Below, piece after piece: positions 8,486 to 17,478 of a stretch of DNA of 47,298 nucleotides (within the stretch, counting starts at the first letter, position 1; every line of letters starts with the position of its first letter). Source of the DNA: Actinomycetota bacterium (lineage in GTDB: Bacteria > Actinomycetota > Acidimicrobiia > IMCC26256 > PALSA-610). The translations under genes and the position numbers were made by a program. The stretch covers positions 1 through 47,298 of the forward strand of contig SXJP01000026.1 of assembly GCA_005779395.1 (NCBI GenBank), read 5' to 3'. The notes below the pieces were generated by a model. The model worked only from the letters and a program-made list of their open reading frames with translations, had not been told where the DNA came from and did no database searches.

Positions 8486-11077
8486 ATGTTGGGCCAATCT
8501 GCATCATCCATTCCAGACAAGCCGAGCCTCGAAGGTCTCGAATCACGGTGGTCGGCCCAATGGGATGCCGCTGGCACCTATCGCTACGACCGTGCGCGGG
8601 CGCGGGGCGAAACGTTCTCGATCGATACGCCTCCACCTACTGTTAGCGGGTCGCTGCATGTCGGTCACGTTTTTAGCTACACCCATACAGATTGCATTGC
8701 TCGTTACCAACGCATGCGCGGGCGCGCCGTTTTCTATCCGATGGGCTGGGACGACAACGGGTTGCCAACAGAACGAAGAGTCCAGAATTACTACGGCGTC
8801 CGCTGTGATCCCACGTTGCCGTATGACTCAGACTTCGTTCCACCTGCTGAGGCAGGCAACCTCAAGAAGGACCACCGGGCGATTCCGATTGGTCGTCGCA
8901 ATTTTCTCGAACTGTGCGAAGTTTTGGTAGCCGCCGACGAAGAAAAGTTTGAGGAACTGTGGCGCAAACTTGGCCTCTCTGTCGATTGGTCAATGACCTA
9001 CACGACCATCGGCGAACGAGCTAGGCGCGCTAGTCAGCGGGCATTTCTTCGTAACATCGCCCGTGGCGAGGCTTACACGGCCGAGGCCCCGACCTTGTGG
9101 GATGTCGATGACCGTACCGCCATTGCGCAAGCCGAGATGGAGGATCGCGAGATCCCCGGCGCGTTTCACCGCATCGCTTTTCACAGTGTCGATACAGGTG
9201 GAGATGATGTCTTTATCGAAACGACTCGACCGGAGTTGATCGCAGCCTGTGTAGCTCTAGTGGCGCACCCCGAAGACGATCGCTATATGCCGCTGTTCGG
9301 CAAGTCGGTCCGCACGCCATTGTTCGACCTGACGGTGCCGGTTGTAGCCCATACGCTTGCAGACCCAGAAAAGGGCTCTGGCATCGCGATGATCTGCACC
9401 TTCGGTGATGTCACAGACGTGATCTGGTGGCGCGAACTGCAGTTGCCAACTCGGGCGATAATTGGCCGCGACGGGCGAATACGGCCCGAAGCGCCAGCGG
9501 CGATCACATCGGACAGGGGCATCGCAAACTACGCCGAAATCGCTGGCAAGACGGCCAAGCAAGCCCAGACCAGGGTCGTGGAACTTCTTGTCGGGTCAGG
9601 CGAACTCATCGGCGAGCCAAAGCCTCTGACCCACCCAGTCAAGTTCTATGAGCGCGGTTCGAGACCACTCGAGATTGTCACATCAAGGCAGTGGTATATC
9701 CGTAACGGCGGCCGCGACTTTGAACTTCGTGAAGCGCTTGTGCGCCGCGGCAAAGAACTCGATTTTGTACCGGACTACATGAGGCAGCGATACGAGAGTT
9801 GGGTCGAAGGTCTCAACGGCGATTGGCTAGTTAGTAGGCAAAGATTTTTCGGAGTCGCGATTCCGGTTTGGTACCACGCAGACGATGAAGGCGGCCCCTG
9901 TTACGACCGTCCGATTTTTCCGGACGAATCCATACTTCCTATCGACCCATCAGCGGAAACGCCAGCAGGATTCTCCTCAGAGCAAAGGGGTGTGGCTGGA
10001 GGATTCGTTGGCGACCCAGACGTGATGGATACTTGGGCCACTTCGTCGCTTTCGCCGCAACTTGTTTGCGGTTGGGAGGACGACAACGACCTATTTGCGA
10101 GAACTTTCCCAATGGACCTGCGTCCCCAAGGCCACGACATCATTCGTACTTGGCTATTCGCGACGATGGTGCGCGCACACCATGAGCACGGTCAGATTCC
10201 ATGGAGTCATGCAGCGTTGAGCGGATGGGTTCTCGACCCCGACCGCAAGAAGATGTCGAAATCTAAGGGCAATGTCGTTGTGCCGACTGAATGGATCGAC
10301 CAGTACGGCGCTGACGCGGTGCGCTACTGGGCGGCAAGTGGTCGCCCCGGCACCGACACGGCGTTCGACGAAGGCCAGATCAAGATCGGCCGCAAGCTTT
10401 CGATGAAACTATTGAACGTCGCGAAGTTCGTGCTCGGAATACCAGAGTCGCGAATCGTCGACATTGATGAGATCAGCGAGCCAATCGACCGGGCGCTTCT
10501 TGGTGAACTTGCAGTACTTGTCGATGAGTGCACGAAGGCATTCGAAGCGTTCGACTACGCACGCGCTCTCGAACGAACCGAAAGGTTCTTCTGGGCGTTC
10601 TGCGACGACTATGTCGAACTGGTAAAAGGACGCGCGTACGGCAAGCACGGAACAGCCGAGCGCGATTCAGCTTTGGCGACCTTGCAAACTGCTTTGTCGA
10701 CGATGTTGCGAATGTTCGCACCTTTCTTGTCTTTCGTGACTGAGGAAGTCTGGTCATGGTGGCAGCCCGGTTCGGTGCACCTTGCTGAGTGGCCAGAGTC
10801 AGCGAAGTTGTACTCAGCTGCCGATGGTGAGGCCGCGCTCATTTACCACGTTGCGGCCGAGGTAGTCGGTGCCGTACGCAAAGCCAAGAGCGAACAGCAG
10901 AGGTCGCTAGCAACGGTCGTAACCGAGGCGCGGGTCGTCGACACAGGTCAGCGATTGCAAGAACTTTCGCGAGCCGTTGTCGACGTACGCGACGCTGGCA
11001 AGATCGAAGCTCTTGAGACGGCTATCGGCAGTGAGCTAACGGTCTCAGTTGATCTCGTGGCGCCCGACGCTGGCTGA
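8486..11077 (+). CDS. valS: Valyl-tRNA synthetase, archaeal/rickettsial-type
   Basis: 863 residues. This class I synthetase attaches valine to tRNA-Val. The HIGH motif is HVGH at residues 58-61 within SGSLHVGHVFSYTHTD, and the KMSKS loop is KKMSKSKGN near residue 590. A connective editing domain lies between them and an anticodon-binding helical domain follows. Several motifs (GWDDNGLPTERRVQNYYGV, FDEGQIKIGRKLS) belong to the ValS subtype known from archaea and Rickettsia, unlike the common bacterial form with GTDHAGIATQ. The long C-terminal coiled coil of typical bacterial ValS seems to be missing. folC follows after five bases, so the two are probably one operon. Confidence 0.95.
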   Translation: MLGQSASSIPDKPSLEGLESRWSAQWDAAGTYRYDRARARGETFSIDTPPPTVSGSLHVGHVFSYTHTDCIARYQRMRGRAVFYPMGWDDNGLPTERRVQNYYGVRCDPTLPYDSDFVPPAEAGNLKKDHRAIPIGRRNFLELCEVLVAADEEKFEELWRKLGLSVDWSMTYTTIGERARRASQRAFLRNIARGEAYTAEAPTLWDVDDRTAIAQAEMEDREIPGAFHRIAFHSVDTGGDDVFIETTRPELIAACVALVAHPEDDRYMPLFGKSVRTPLFDLTVPVVAHTLADPEKGSGIAMICTFGDVTDVIWWRELQLPTRAIIGRDGRIRPEAPAAITSDRGIANYAEIAGKTAKQAQTRVVELLVGSGELIGEPKPLTHPVKFYERGSRPLEIVTSRQWYIRNGGRDFELREALVRRGKELDFVPDYMRQRYESWVEGLNGDWLVSRQRFFGVAIPVWYHADDEGGPCYDRPIFPDESILPIDPSAETPAGFSSEQRGVAGGFVGDPDVMDTWATSSLSPQLVCGWEDDNDLFARTFPMDLRPQGHDIIRTWLFATMVRAHHEHGQIPWSHAALSGWVLDPDRKKMSKSKGNVVVPTEWIDQYGADAVRYWAASGRPGTDTAFDEGQIKIGRKLSMKLLNVAKFVLGIPESRIVDIDEISEPIDRALLGELAVLVDECTKAFEAFDYARALERTERFFWAFCDDYVELVKGRAYGKHGTAERDSALATLQTALSTMLRMFAPFLSFVTEEVWSWWQPGSVHLAEWPESAKLYSAADGEAALIYHVAAEVVGAVRKAKSEQQRSLATVVTEARVVDTGQRLQELSRAVVDVRDAGKIEALETAIGSELTVSVDLVAPDAG

Positions 11078-11082
11078 GTTAC

Positions 11083-12414
11083 ATGAAACGAACGTCAGCA
11101 GTACGTGACCCGCGGGCGTGGCTCGACTCGCATATCAATCTCGAAAGAGGGATCGGGATACCGAGCGCGACTGCGAGAGCGACCGCTCCGACACGCGACC
11201 GGATTCAAGCGTTGCTGAGCTTGCTAGGTAGACCAGAACTCGAGTTTTCGACAGTCCACATCACTGGGACCAACGGTAAGACTTCAACGGCGCGCATGGC
11301 AGCCACGTTGTTCGATTCATTGGGAATGCGCACAGGTTTGTACACAAGTCCCGACCTGGGTCGAATAAACGAACGAATTCTGATGGAACTTCAACCGATT
11401 CCTGACGAAGAACTCGACGAACTTTTGCAAGTCGTCGCGCTATGCGAGCCATCTCTTGAAAAACCACCGAGTTACTTCGAAATTTTGACAGCGGCCGCTC
11501 TAAGGGGATTTTGCGACATAGCTGTCGACGTTGGCGTAATCGAAGTCGGCCTTGGTGGCACATGGGATGCGACGACCGAAGTGGATGGTCGGGTAGCAGT
11601 TGTTAGCAATATTGCACTTGACCACGAAAATTTTCTCGGGTCGTCATTGCCAGAAATCGCACTAGAGAAAAGCGGGATTATCAAGTCGCATAGCCATCTT
11701 GTGCTTGGCGAAACCGATCCTGACCTGAGGTCGATTTTTCTCGACAGAAGTCCTCGTTCAGTGTGGGAACGCGATCGTGATTTCGGTGTCGTCTCCGAAC
11801 AAGTCGCTATCGGAGGTCGTGTCGTCGAACTGTTTACCCCTGGGGGAACCCACGAAATCTTCTTGCCCCTACACGGTGTGCACCAGGCAGATAACGCAGC
11901 GCTCGCTCTCGCGTCAGCAGAGGCATTTCTCGGCGACCCAATAGACTCTGAAACTGCGCGCCACGCGTTTGCAAACGTAACTTCGCCCGGCCGCCTTGAA
12001 GTCGTGGGTCGTCAGCCGCTAGTTATTCTCGATGGTGCACATAACGTCGCGGGAGCACAATCGTTGCGGCGCGCACTCGCGGAAGAGTTCACAATCGATG
12101 GCCAGCGAACTCTTGTCGTAGGTCTCCTTCGTGAGAAGGACCCGAAGGAAATGCTCGCGGCGCTAGGGGCCGATGACTGTACTTTGTTGATCCTCTGTCC
12201 GCCACCGTCACCACGTGCGCTCGATCCGCGACTAATCGAGCAAGCGGCTCGCGAACTTGGCTACCCGGAAGATCAGATCGAGATCGCCGAGGACGTTCGA
12301 GGCGCGGTCGGGCTCGCTGTGCTCGAGACGCCGCGCGACGGTCAGATAGTCGTCACCGGTTCCCTTTACGTTGTGGGCGCAGCGCGTTCGATGTTCTTGG
12401 GAGTCGGCCGATAG
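11083..12414 (+). CDS. folC: Folylpolyglutamate synthase / dihydrofolate synthase
   Basis: A 443-residue Mur-ligase-like enzyme that adds glutamate to dihydropteroate and to reduced folates, so that they are retained and active. The ATP-binding loop is TGTNGKTS at residues 61-68. The conserved segments SPDLGRINERI, GVIEVGLGGTWDATTE (with metal-ligand glutamate) and SNIALDHENFLG follow in the expected order, and the C-terminal domain has ILDGAHN. Whether it does both reactions cannot be told from sequence. It sits in the order valS-folC-ndk, which is common in actinobacteria and other Gram-positives, and is followed by ndk after 12 bases. Confidence 0.95.
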   Translation: MKRTSAVRDPRAWLDSHINLERGIGIPSATARATAPTRDRIQALLSLLGRPELEFSTVHITGTNGKTSTARMAATLFDSLGMRTGLYTSPDLGRINERILMELQPIPDEELDELLQVVALCEPSLEKPPSYFEILTAAALRGFCDIAVDVGVIEVGLGGTWDATTEVDGRVAVVSNIALDHENFLGSSLPEIALEKSGIIKSHSHLVLGETDPDLRSIFLDRSPRSVWERDRDFGVVSEQVAIGGRVVELFTPGGTHEIFLPLHGVHQADNAALALASAEAFLGDPIDSETARHAFANVTSPGRLEVVGRQPLVILDGAHNVAGAQSLRRALAEEFTIDGQRTLVVGLLREKDPKEMLAALGADDCTLLILCPPPSPRALDPRLIEQAARELGYPEDQIEIAEDVRGAVGLAVLETPRDGQIVVTGSLYVVGAARSMFLGVGR

Positions 12415-12417
12415 CGT
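12412..12417 (+). promoter_or_regulatory. Possible -10 box for ndk (TAGCGT)
   Basis: TAGCGT overlaps the folC stop codon and ends nine bases before the ndk ATG, giving a predicted leader of about 3 bases. It may give ndk a promoter of its own inside the valS-folC-ndk run. Confidence 0.25.
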
Positions 12418-12426
12418 TTTCGACTC

Positions 12427-12837
12427 ATGAGTGACACACGAACCCTTATTCTTTGCAAACCAGACGCTGTTGAGCGCCGCGTCGTAGGTGAAGTGATCCG
12501 CAGGATCGAAGCTAAGCAACTCACGATTACTGCGCTAGAGATGCGCCAGCTCGACGAAGCCACGGCCAAACGGCACTACGCAGAGCACGAGGGCAAAGGC
12601 TTTTTTGGCGAACTCGTTGATTTCATCACGAGGAGCCCACTTGTTGCCATGATTGTCGAAGGTCCAGAGGCATGGAAAGTCATGCGCACTCTCATAGGAG
12701 CTACGAACCCACGCGAAGCCGCCCCTGGCACCATTCGCGGCGATATGGCTATCGAAATGGGTGAAAACATGATTCACGGCAGTGACAGCGCAGAGTCTGC
12801 AGAGCGAGAGATCGCGATTTTCTTCCCGGGTCGCTAG
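12427..12837 (+). CDS. ndk: Nucleoside diphosphate kinase
   Basis: 136 residues, the usual length. It transfers the terminal phosphate between nucleoside triphosphates and diphosphates through a phosphohistidine. The active-site histidine is H117 in [15 protein letters not shown], and [13 protein letters not shown] opens the protein as in the whole family. The GTIRGD nucleotide-binding segment is present. There is no clear ribosome-binding site; a TAGCGT box just upstream suggests a very short leader. It closes the valS-folC-ndk group and precedes mreB. Confidence 0.97.
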   Translation: MSDTRTLILCKPDAVERRVVGEVIRRIEAKQLTITALEMRQLDEATAKRHYAEHEGKGFFGELVDFITRSPLVAMIVEGPEAWKVMRTLIGATNPREAAPGTIRGDMAIEMGENMIHGSDSAESAEREIAIFFPGR

Positions 12838-12951
12838 CGTCTCTGTAGCGTCGTCGTGGCGACGCCGTTAGGAGATTCGTTTCATCGGCGCTTGAATGCC
12901 CACAGAATCGGTTCTGCTAGCGCCCAAGTATCTACGAGCACGGAGCATCTT

Positions 12952-13989
12952 TTGTCCGAACCTTGGTTTACGTCCGTAATCGGACGTGACATGGCAATCG
13001 ACCTTGGCACAGCGAACACGCTCATCTATGTGCGCGGGAGAGGGGTCGTCCTAGACGAGCCTTCAGTTGTCGCCGTCAACGTACGAGATGGACGACCCGT
13101 CGCTGTGGGCGCCGAAGCCAAACGCATGATTGGTAGAACTCCTGGGCACATCACGGCCATCCGCCCACTCAAAGACGGGGTAATCAACAACTTCGACATT
13201 TGCGAGCGCATGTTGCGTTACTTCATTCAACAGGTGCACCAACGGCGTTTCGCCAAGCCGCGCATGGTGATTTGTGTGCCGTCGGGAATTACTGGAGTCG
13301 AACAGCGTGCTGTTCAGGATGCTGCTGAAAACGCCGGAGCGAGGAAACCGGTTTTCATTATCGAAGAACCTATGGCAGCAGCGATTGGTGCTGGTCTTCC
13401 GGTACACGAACCGGCAGGCAACATGATCGTTGACATAGGCGGCGGCACAACGGAAGTTGCAGTGATTTCACTAGGCGGCATTGTTGCTAGTGAAAGCGTT
13501 CGCATTGCTGGCGATGAACTTGATGAAGCCATCATGAACTACGTCAAGAAGGAGTACTCGCTGGCGTTAGGGGAACGAACGGCCGAGGAAGTCAAGATTG
13601 CCTTGGCTAGCGCATATCCACTAGTCGAAGAGCTGTACGCCGAGATTCGCGGCCGCGATCTTGTTACGGGCCTGCCAAAAACGGTGACTGTCTCTACCGA
13701 GGAAATCCGCGAAGCGATCGAAGAACCGGTAAGTGCCATCGTCGACGCAGTCAAGGTGACGCTCGACAAGACGCCACCAGAACTAGCGGCAGACATCATG
13801 GGCCGGGGCATTGTGATGACAGGCGGGGGAGCCTTGCTGCACGGGATTAAGGAACGACTTGAAGCCGAGACTGGTATGCCCGTCTACCAGGCCGATGAAC
13901 CGTTGTATTCAGTCGCCGTTGGTTCCGGATTGTGTCTCGAACACTTCGATGCGTTCAAGAGTGTCATCACGCCTTCGCGCTCGGATTGA
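12952..13989 (+). CDS. mreB: MreB, actin-like rod-shape protein
   Basis: About 345 residues from the chosen start. MreB polymerises on the inner membrane with ATP and guides lateral cell-wall synthesis. Phosphate-1 motif DLGTANTLIYV, the IIEEPMAAAIGAGLPV segment, phosphate-2 motif VDIGGGTTEVAVI and the adenosine region MTGGGALLHGI are all present. An upstream in-frame GTG at 12856 would add 32 residues with no MreB character. The TTG at 12952 is preferred because a GGAG lies six bases before it and the product length is then normal. It heads mreB-mreC-mreD-mrdA-rodA, a typical elongasome cluster, and implies a rod-shaped cell. Confidence 0.95.
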   Translation: MSEPWFTSVIGRDMAIDLGTANTLIYVRGRGVVLDEPSVVAVNVRDGRPVAVGAEAKRMIGRTPGHITAIRPLKDGVINNFDICERMLRYFIQQVHQRRFAKPRMVICVPSGITGVEQRAVQDAAENAGARKPVFIIEEPMAAAIGAGLPVHEPAGNMIVDIGGGTTEVAVISLGGIVASESVRIAGDELDEAIMNYVKKEYSLALGERTAEEVKIALASAYPLVEELYAEIRGRDLVTGLPKTVTVSTEEIREAIEEPVSAIVDAVKVTLDKTPPELAADIMGRGIVMTGGGALLHGIKERLEAETGMPVYQADEPLYSVAVGSGLCLEHFDAFKSVITPSRSD

Positions 13990-13999
13990 TTTGGTTCTG

Positions 14000-14005
14000 T
14001 AGGTT
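14000..14005 (+). promoter_or_regulatory. Putative -10 box of a leaderless mreC promoter (TAGGTT)
   Basis: TAGGTT is followed by five bases and the mreC ATG at 14011, with no ribosome-binding site between. It suggests that mreCD-mrdA-rodA can also be transcribed separately from mreB. Confidence 0.4.
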
Positions 14006-14010
14006 GTTCG

Positions 14011-14952
14011 ATGGTGAGGTTCGGAACATCTAGTCGACGGCGTTACTTGCTGACACTGATCGTGCTGGCGTCAATCACGATGATCACATTGGATGAGCGC
14101 GCAGACGATAAGGGCCCTCTTGGCATCGTCGGTCGAGTCGTGCATCGTGTCGCCGAACCGATATCAGGCGCAGCATCGAACATTTTCGGCTCAGTAGGAG
14201 ACTGGGTCTCTGGGATTACTGACGGCGGCGCCCTGCGAGATCAGAACAGGGAGTTGCGTGTAGCGGTGCAAGAACTGCAAGCAAAGGTACGTGACGCCGA
14301 CCGCGCTAACTCTGAAAATGAAAAATTTCGCGAGTTGTTCGGCTTGCCGTGGCTCGATGACATACCGACGGTTGCAGCAGTAGTCACTTCCGGATCGGTC
14401 GGAAATTACGAAGAGTCGGTGATTCTCAATAAGGGAACCGAAGCTGGCATCTCAGTCGGTTTTCCGGTCGTTGGTCCGAGTGGATTAGTCGGTCGGGTCA
14501 TCGACTCTTGGACTGGCGGGTCGAAAGTACTTCTGGTATCCGACCCAACCTTCGGTGTCACAGTGAGACTGCTCGACCAAGGCATTACCGGGCCGGCAGA
14601 AGGTCAGTCGGGGACGAAGACTTTGAAGCTCAACCTCAGTTCTGCCGACCTGACAGTCGAGCAGGTCGAAGCAATTGTCGCTGGAGATCGGATCGAAACT
14701 TGTGGCTGCTTCGATAGCGAGTTCCCGCCAGGGATTCCAGTTGGGGATGTCGTAGCCACGGAGCGACAGACATCTGGCATCTCGATAATCGTCAAGATCC
14801 GTCCGTACCTAGACCGAGCGAGCCTCAGCCATGTCAAGGTATTGCTCTGGGATCCAGGAGACGCTGTACCGGCAGAATTGCGAGCGACGACGACTACCAC
14901 TCCCCAGTCCACCTCAGTTACCGACATAACTGTTGGCCCATACGGGCGATAG
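14011..14952 (+). CDS. mreC: MreC, elongasome scaffold protein
   Basis: A 313-residue bitopic membrane protein. One transmembrane helix near residues 13-27 (YLLTLIVLASITMIT) is followed by a periplasm-side coiled coil at about 75-110 (RDQNRELRVAVQELQAKV) and then the beta-barrel domain that contacts PBP2, with the typical VVGPSGLVGRV and LLVSDPTFGVTV segments. The C-terminal tail is threonine-rich and low in complexity. It lies between mreB and mreD; mreD starts three bases after its stop. Confidence 0.94.
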   Translation: MVRFGTSSRRRYLLTLIVLASITMITLDERADDKGPLGIVGRVVHRVAEPISGAASNIFGSVGDWVSGITDGGALRDQNRELRVAVQELQAKVRDADRANSENEKFRELFGLPWLDDIPTVAAVVTSGSVGNYEESVILNKGTEAGISVGFPVVGPSGLVGRVIDSWTGGSKVLLVSDPTFGVTVRLLDQGITGPAEGQSGTKTLKLNLSSADLTVEQVEAIVAGDRIETCGCFDSEFPPGIPVGDVVATERQTSGISIIVKIRPYLDRASLSHVKVLLWDPGDAVPAELRATTTTTPQSTSVTDITVGPYGR

Positions 14953-14954
14953 CT

Positions 14955-15464
14955 ATGAGGCATCTTGCGCCACGTCTTGTTCCGCTTGCGATCACGATCC
15001 TCGTCACACAGGTGGCGATTTTCCCAAACCTGCGTCTCTTCGGAGTGTTGCCCGACCTTGGGTTGCTTGCCGCTGTCGCAGTCGCGTACAGAGAGGGTCC
15101 AGTCCCGGGGCTTTGGTTCGGTTTCACGGTCGGCTTCACCTACGACCTTTTCCTTCATACGCCGACGGGACTCTCAGCCCTTTCATACGCGATTTGTGCC
15201 TACCTAGTCGGTTCGCTTGAGCGAGGCTTGCTACGACGAGGAAGGTGGCTACCGTCTTTCCTGGGCCTAGCTGGCGGTCTCGTCGAGGGATTCGTGTTCT
15301 TATCCGTGGGGCTGATTGCTGGTGTTGGCGAACTCGCGTCTGTTCGAGCACTGTCGATCGAGGGGCGGTCTGCGGTCTACGACGCGATACTCGCTCCGGC
15401 TGTGTTCGGGTTAGTAGGTCTCGTGCTTCGTAGCGATGAACCGGCATGGCGTCTGCGTGACTGA
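14955..15464 (+). CDS. mreD: MreD, elongasome membrane protein
   Basis: A 169-residue polytopic protein with about five hydrophobic helices. It includes the family-typical PNLRLFGVLPDLGLLAAVAV segment near residues 26-45 and the GLWFGFTVGFTYDLF region, in which a glycine-rich helix carries a conserved aspartate. MreD helps MreC regulate the PBP2/RodA synthase. It is tightly packed: three bases after mreC and overlapping the start of mrdA, so translation is probably coupled. Confidence 0.9.
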   Translation: MRHLAPRLVPLAITILVTQVAIFPNLRLFGVLPDLGLLAAVAVAYREGPVPGLWFGFTVGFTYDLFLHTPTGLSALSYAICAYLVGSLERGLLRRGRWLPSFLGLAGGLVEGFVFLSVGLIAGVGELASVRALSIEGRSAVYDAILAPAVFGLVGLVLRSDEPAWRLRD

Positions 15465-17478
15465 CCACAACCGCTTCCGAGTCGGCGTTGTCGGCATCAT
15501 CGTCTTCACTCTGTTTGGAGCGCTGCTGACACGTCTGTGGTTCCTGCAGGTAGACATCGATTCAGGACGAATCTCTACTGCTCTCGAACGCAGAAGTGAA
15601 CGCGAAGTTTTCTACGAAGCCCCACGCGGCTGGATATATGACCGCAACGGCAAAGTAATCGCACAAAACAAGATCGTCTGGGTTCTCAAAATCGATCGAC
15701 GTCTCACGGGAGATCAGGAAGATCAGGCCATAGACCGCCTGGCCGTGTTGTTGGACCAGCCGCGCTCAGAGATTGTGGATCGCCTCGAAGATCCGAGGAT
15801 TTCGCCACTCGAAGACGCTCTCATCGCAGTTGATATTCCCAACGAGATACGGACTGAAATCGCCGAACATCGCGAGGACTACCCCTACATCCAGGTCGAG
15901 CAAATTGCTGTACGTGAATACCCCGGCGACTCAAAGCTGGCTTCGGTTATCGGCTTCGTGAGTCGTGTGAATCAAGATGACCTCGATCGGCATGAAGGCG
16001 AGTACGGGGCGCGTGACACGATTGGTCGCGGCGGTATCGAAGCCGCGATGGAATCGGTCTTGCGTGGAGAACGCTCCTACGAGAAGCTTTCGGTAAACCC
16101 TGCTGGCGAGATCATCGGTGACCCCATCGAGTCATTGCCGGGGGCAAAGGGTAACGATGTTTATCTAACGATCGACATCGACCTGCAAGCCCAAGTTGAG
16201 CGGTCCTTGCTAGAGGGCATCAGTGTTGCCCGCAATACGCAAAATCAGGACCTCAAAGACTGTTGCCTTGTCAACTTTCGCGCTAAGTCGGCTGCTGCTG
16301 TGGTCATGGATGTCACGAACGGCGAGGTGCTAGCGATGGCGAGTCTGCCGAGCTACGACCCGAACGAGTTCGTGTCCGGAGTCTCTGAGGGACGCTGGCT
16401 CGAACTGCGCGACAAACAGGGAGACCCGTTATTCAACCGCGCTACCAAGACTGGACTAGCGCCGGGTTCGACATTCAAGTTGATGACAGCGATAGCGGGC
16501 GCGTTGTCCGGGATCCGACACCCAGATACCTGGGTACAAGACCTTGGTTGTTACACAAACGTCACGGGTACGGCATCGCAGGAGTTCTGTAACCCGAACG
16601 ACAGCCCGACGAATGGCGGCAATCCAATAAACATGAGCAGGGCGCTCAGCGTGTCCTCAGACACATATTTCTACGAGATTGGCGACCTGTTATGGGGCGT
16701 GTGGCGCTCTGGCGACAAGGAAGCTGGCGACTCGATCCAGAACATCGCTCGCAGGTTGGGGTTCGGAGAAAAAACTGGCATCGAGATCGGCGAGTCAACG
16801 AACCGCGTCCCCGATGCAAAGTGGCGCTACAACTGGGTGCACGATCACCCCGATGATTACACGGGGTCGCTTAACGACTGGGACGACTGGAACCCTGCCG
16901 ACAGCATCAACCTCGCAGTTGGTCAGGGCGATCTTCTTGTTTCCCCCTTGCAGCTCGTCGGCGCATACAGCGCGTTCGCGAATGGAGGGAGCCTGTGGCG
17001 GCCGTTTCTCGTGAAGGACGTGCGTGACCCCGATGGTGTCGTTGTGCACTCAACCGAGGCTGTGCGCAGACGAACAATCGACATTCCAGCCAATGTCTCC
17101 GTCGCTGTTAATTCGGGCCTCAGAGGCGTACTAGAGAGCGGTACTGCTGCGAGGGCATTCGATGGATTCGACCTCATCACCTATCCGATTATGGGCAAGA
17201 CGGGGACTGCGCAGCGGTCCAAATATCCGCTGTGCGCGACTCCGAAAATCGAGGGTGACAGCGCACACACCGCAGAAGAAGTCGAGAAGTGCCTCGGAGA
17301 CACGAGCTGGTTCGTGGCAGCGGCGCCAGCAAATGCCCCCAAATATGCGGTCGTAGTGATGGTCGAAGAAGGTGGGTTCGGTGGGGACGTCGCAGCCCCC
17401 ATCGCGAGGCAGATTTATGAACACATTCTTGGAATCGACATAACTCCGATTCCTGGTCGCCTCGGGGACAACAGATGA
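15436..17478 (+). CDS. mrdA: Penicillin-binding protein 2 (elongation transpeptidase)
   Basis: About 680 residues. It has a single N-terminal anchor (VGVVGIIVFTLFGALLTRLWF), a dimerisation domain and a transpeptidase domain facing outward, where it cross-links peptidoglycan during elongation. The serine nucleophile motif is S345-T-F-K348, the second motif is S407-S408-D409 as in PBP2 (SxD), and the third is K588-T-G590. Residue numbers use the ATG at 15436, which overlaps mreD by 29 bases. A GTG at 15457 gives an 8-base overlap and is an equally good start. The stop codon overlaps the rodA start as ATGA. Confidence 0.95.
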   Translation: MNRHGVCVTDHNRFRVGVVGIIVFTLFGALLTRLWFLQVDIDSGRISTALERRSEREVFYEAPRGWIYDRNGKVIAQNKIVWVLKIDRRLTGDQEDQAIDRLAVLLDQPRSEIVDRLEDPRISPLEDALIAVDIPNEIRTEIAEHREDYPYIQVEQIAVREYPGDSKLASVIGFVSRVNQDDLDRHEGEYGARDTIGRGGIEAAMESVLRGERSYEKLSVNPAGEIIGDPIESLPGAKGNDVYLTIDIDLQAQVERSLLEGISVARNTQNQDLKDCCLVNFRAKSAAAVVMDVTNGEVLAMASLPSYDPNEFVSGVSEGRWLELRDKQGDPLFNRATKTGLAPGSTFKLMTAIAGALSGIRHPDTWVQDLGCYTNVTGTASQEFCNPNDSPTNGGNPINMSRALSVSSDTYFYEIGDLLWGVWRSGDKEAGDSIQNIARRLGFGEKTGIEIGESTNRVPDAKWRYNWVHDHPDDYTGSLNDWDDWNPADSINLAVGQGDLLVSPLQLVGAYSAFANGGSLWRPFLVKDVRDPDGVVVHSTEAVRRRTIDIPANVSVAVNSGLRGVLESGTAARAFDGFDLITYPIMGKTGTAQRSKYPLCATPKIEGDSAHTAEEVEKCLGDTSWFVAAAPANAPKYAVVVMVEEGGFGGDVAAPIARQIYEHILGIDITPIPGRLGDNR

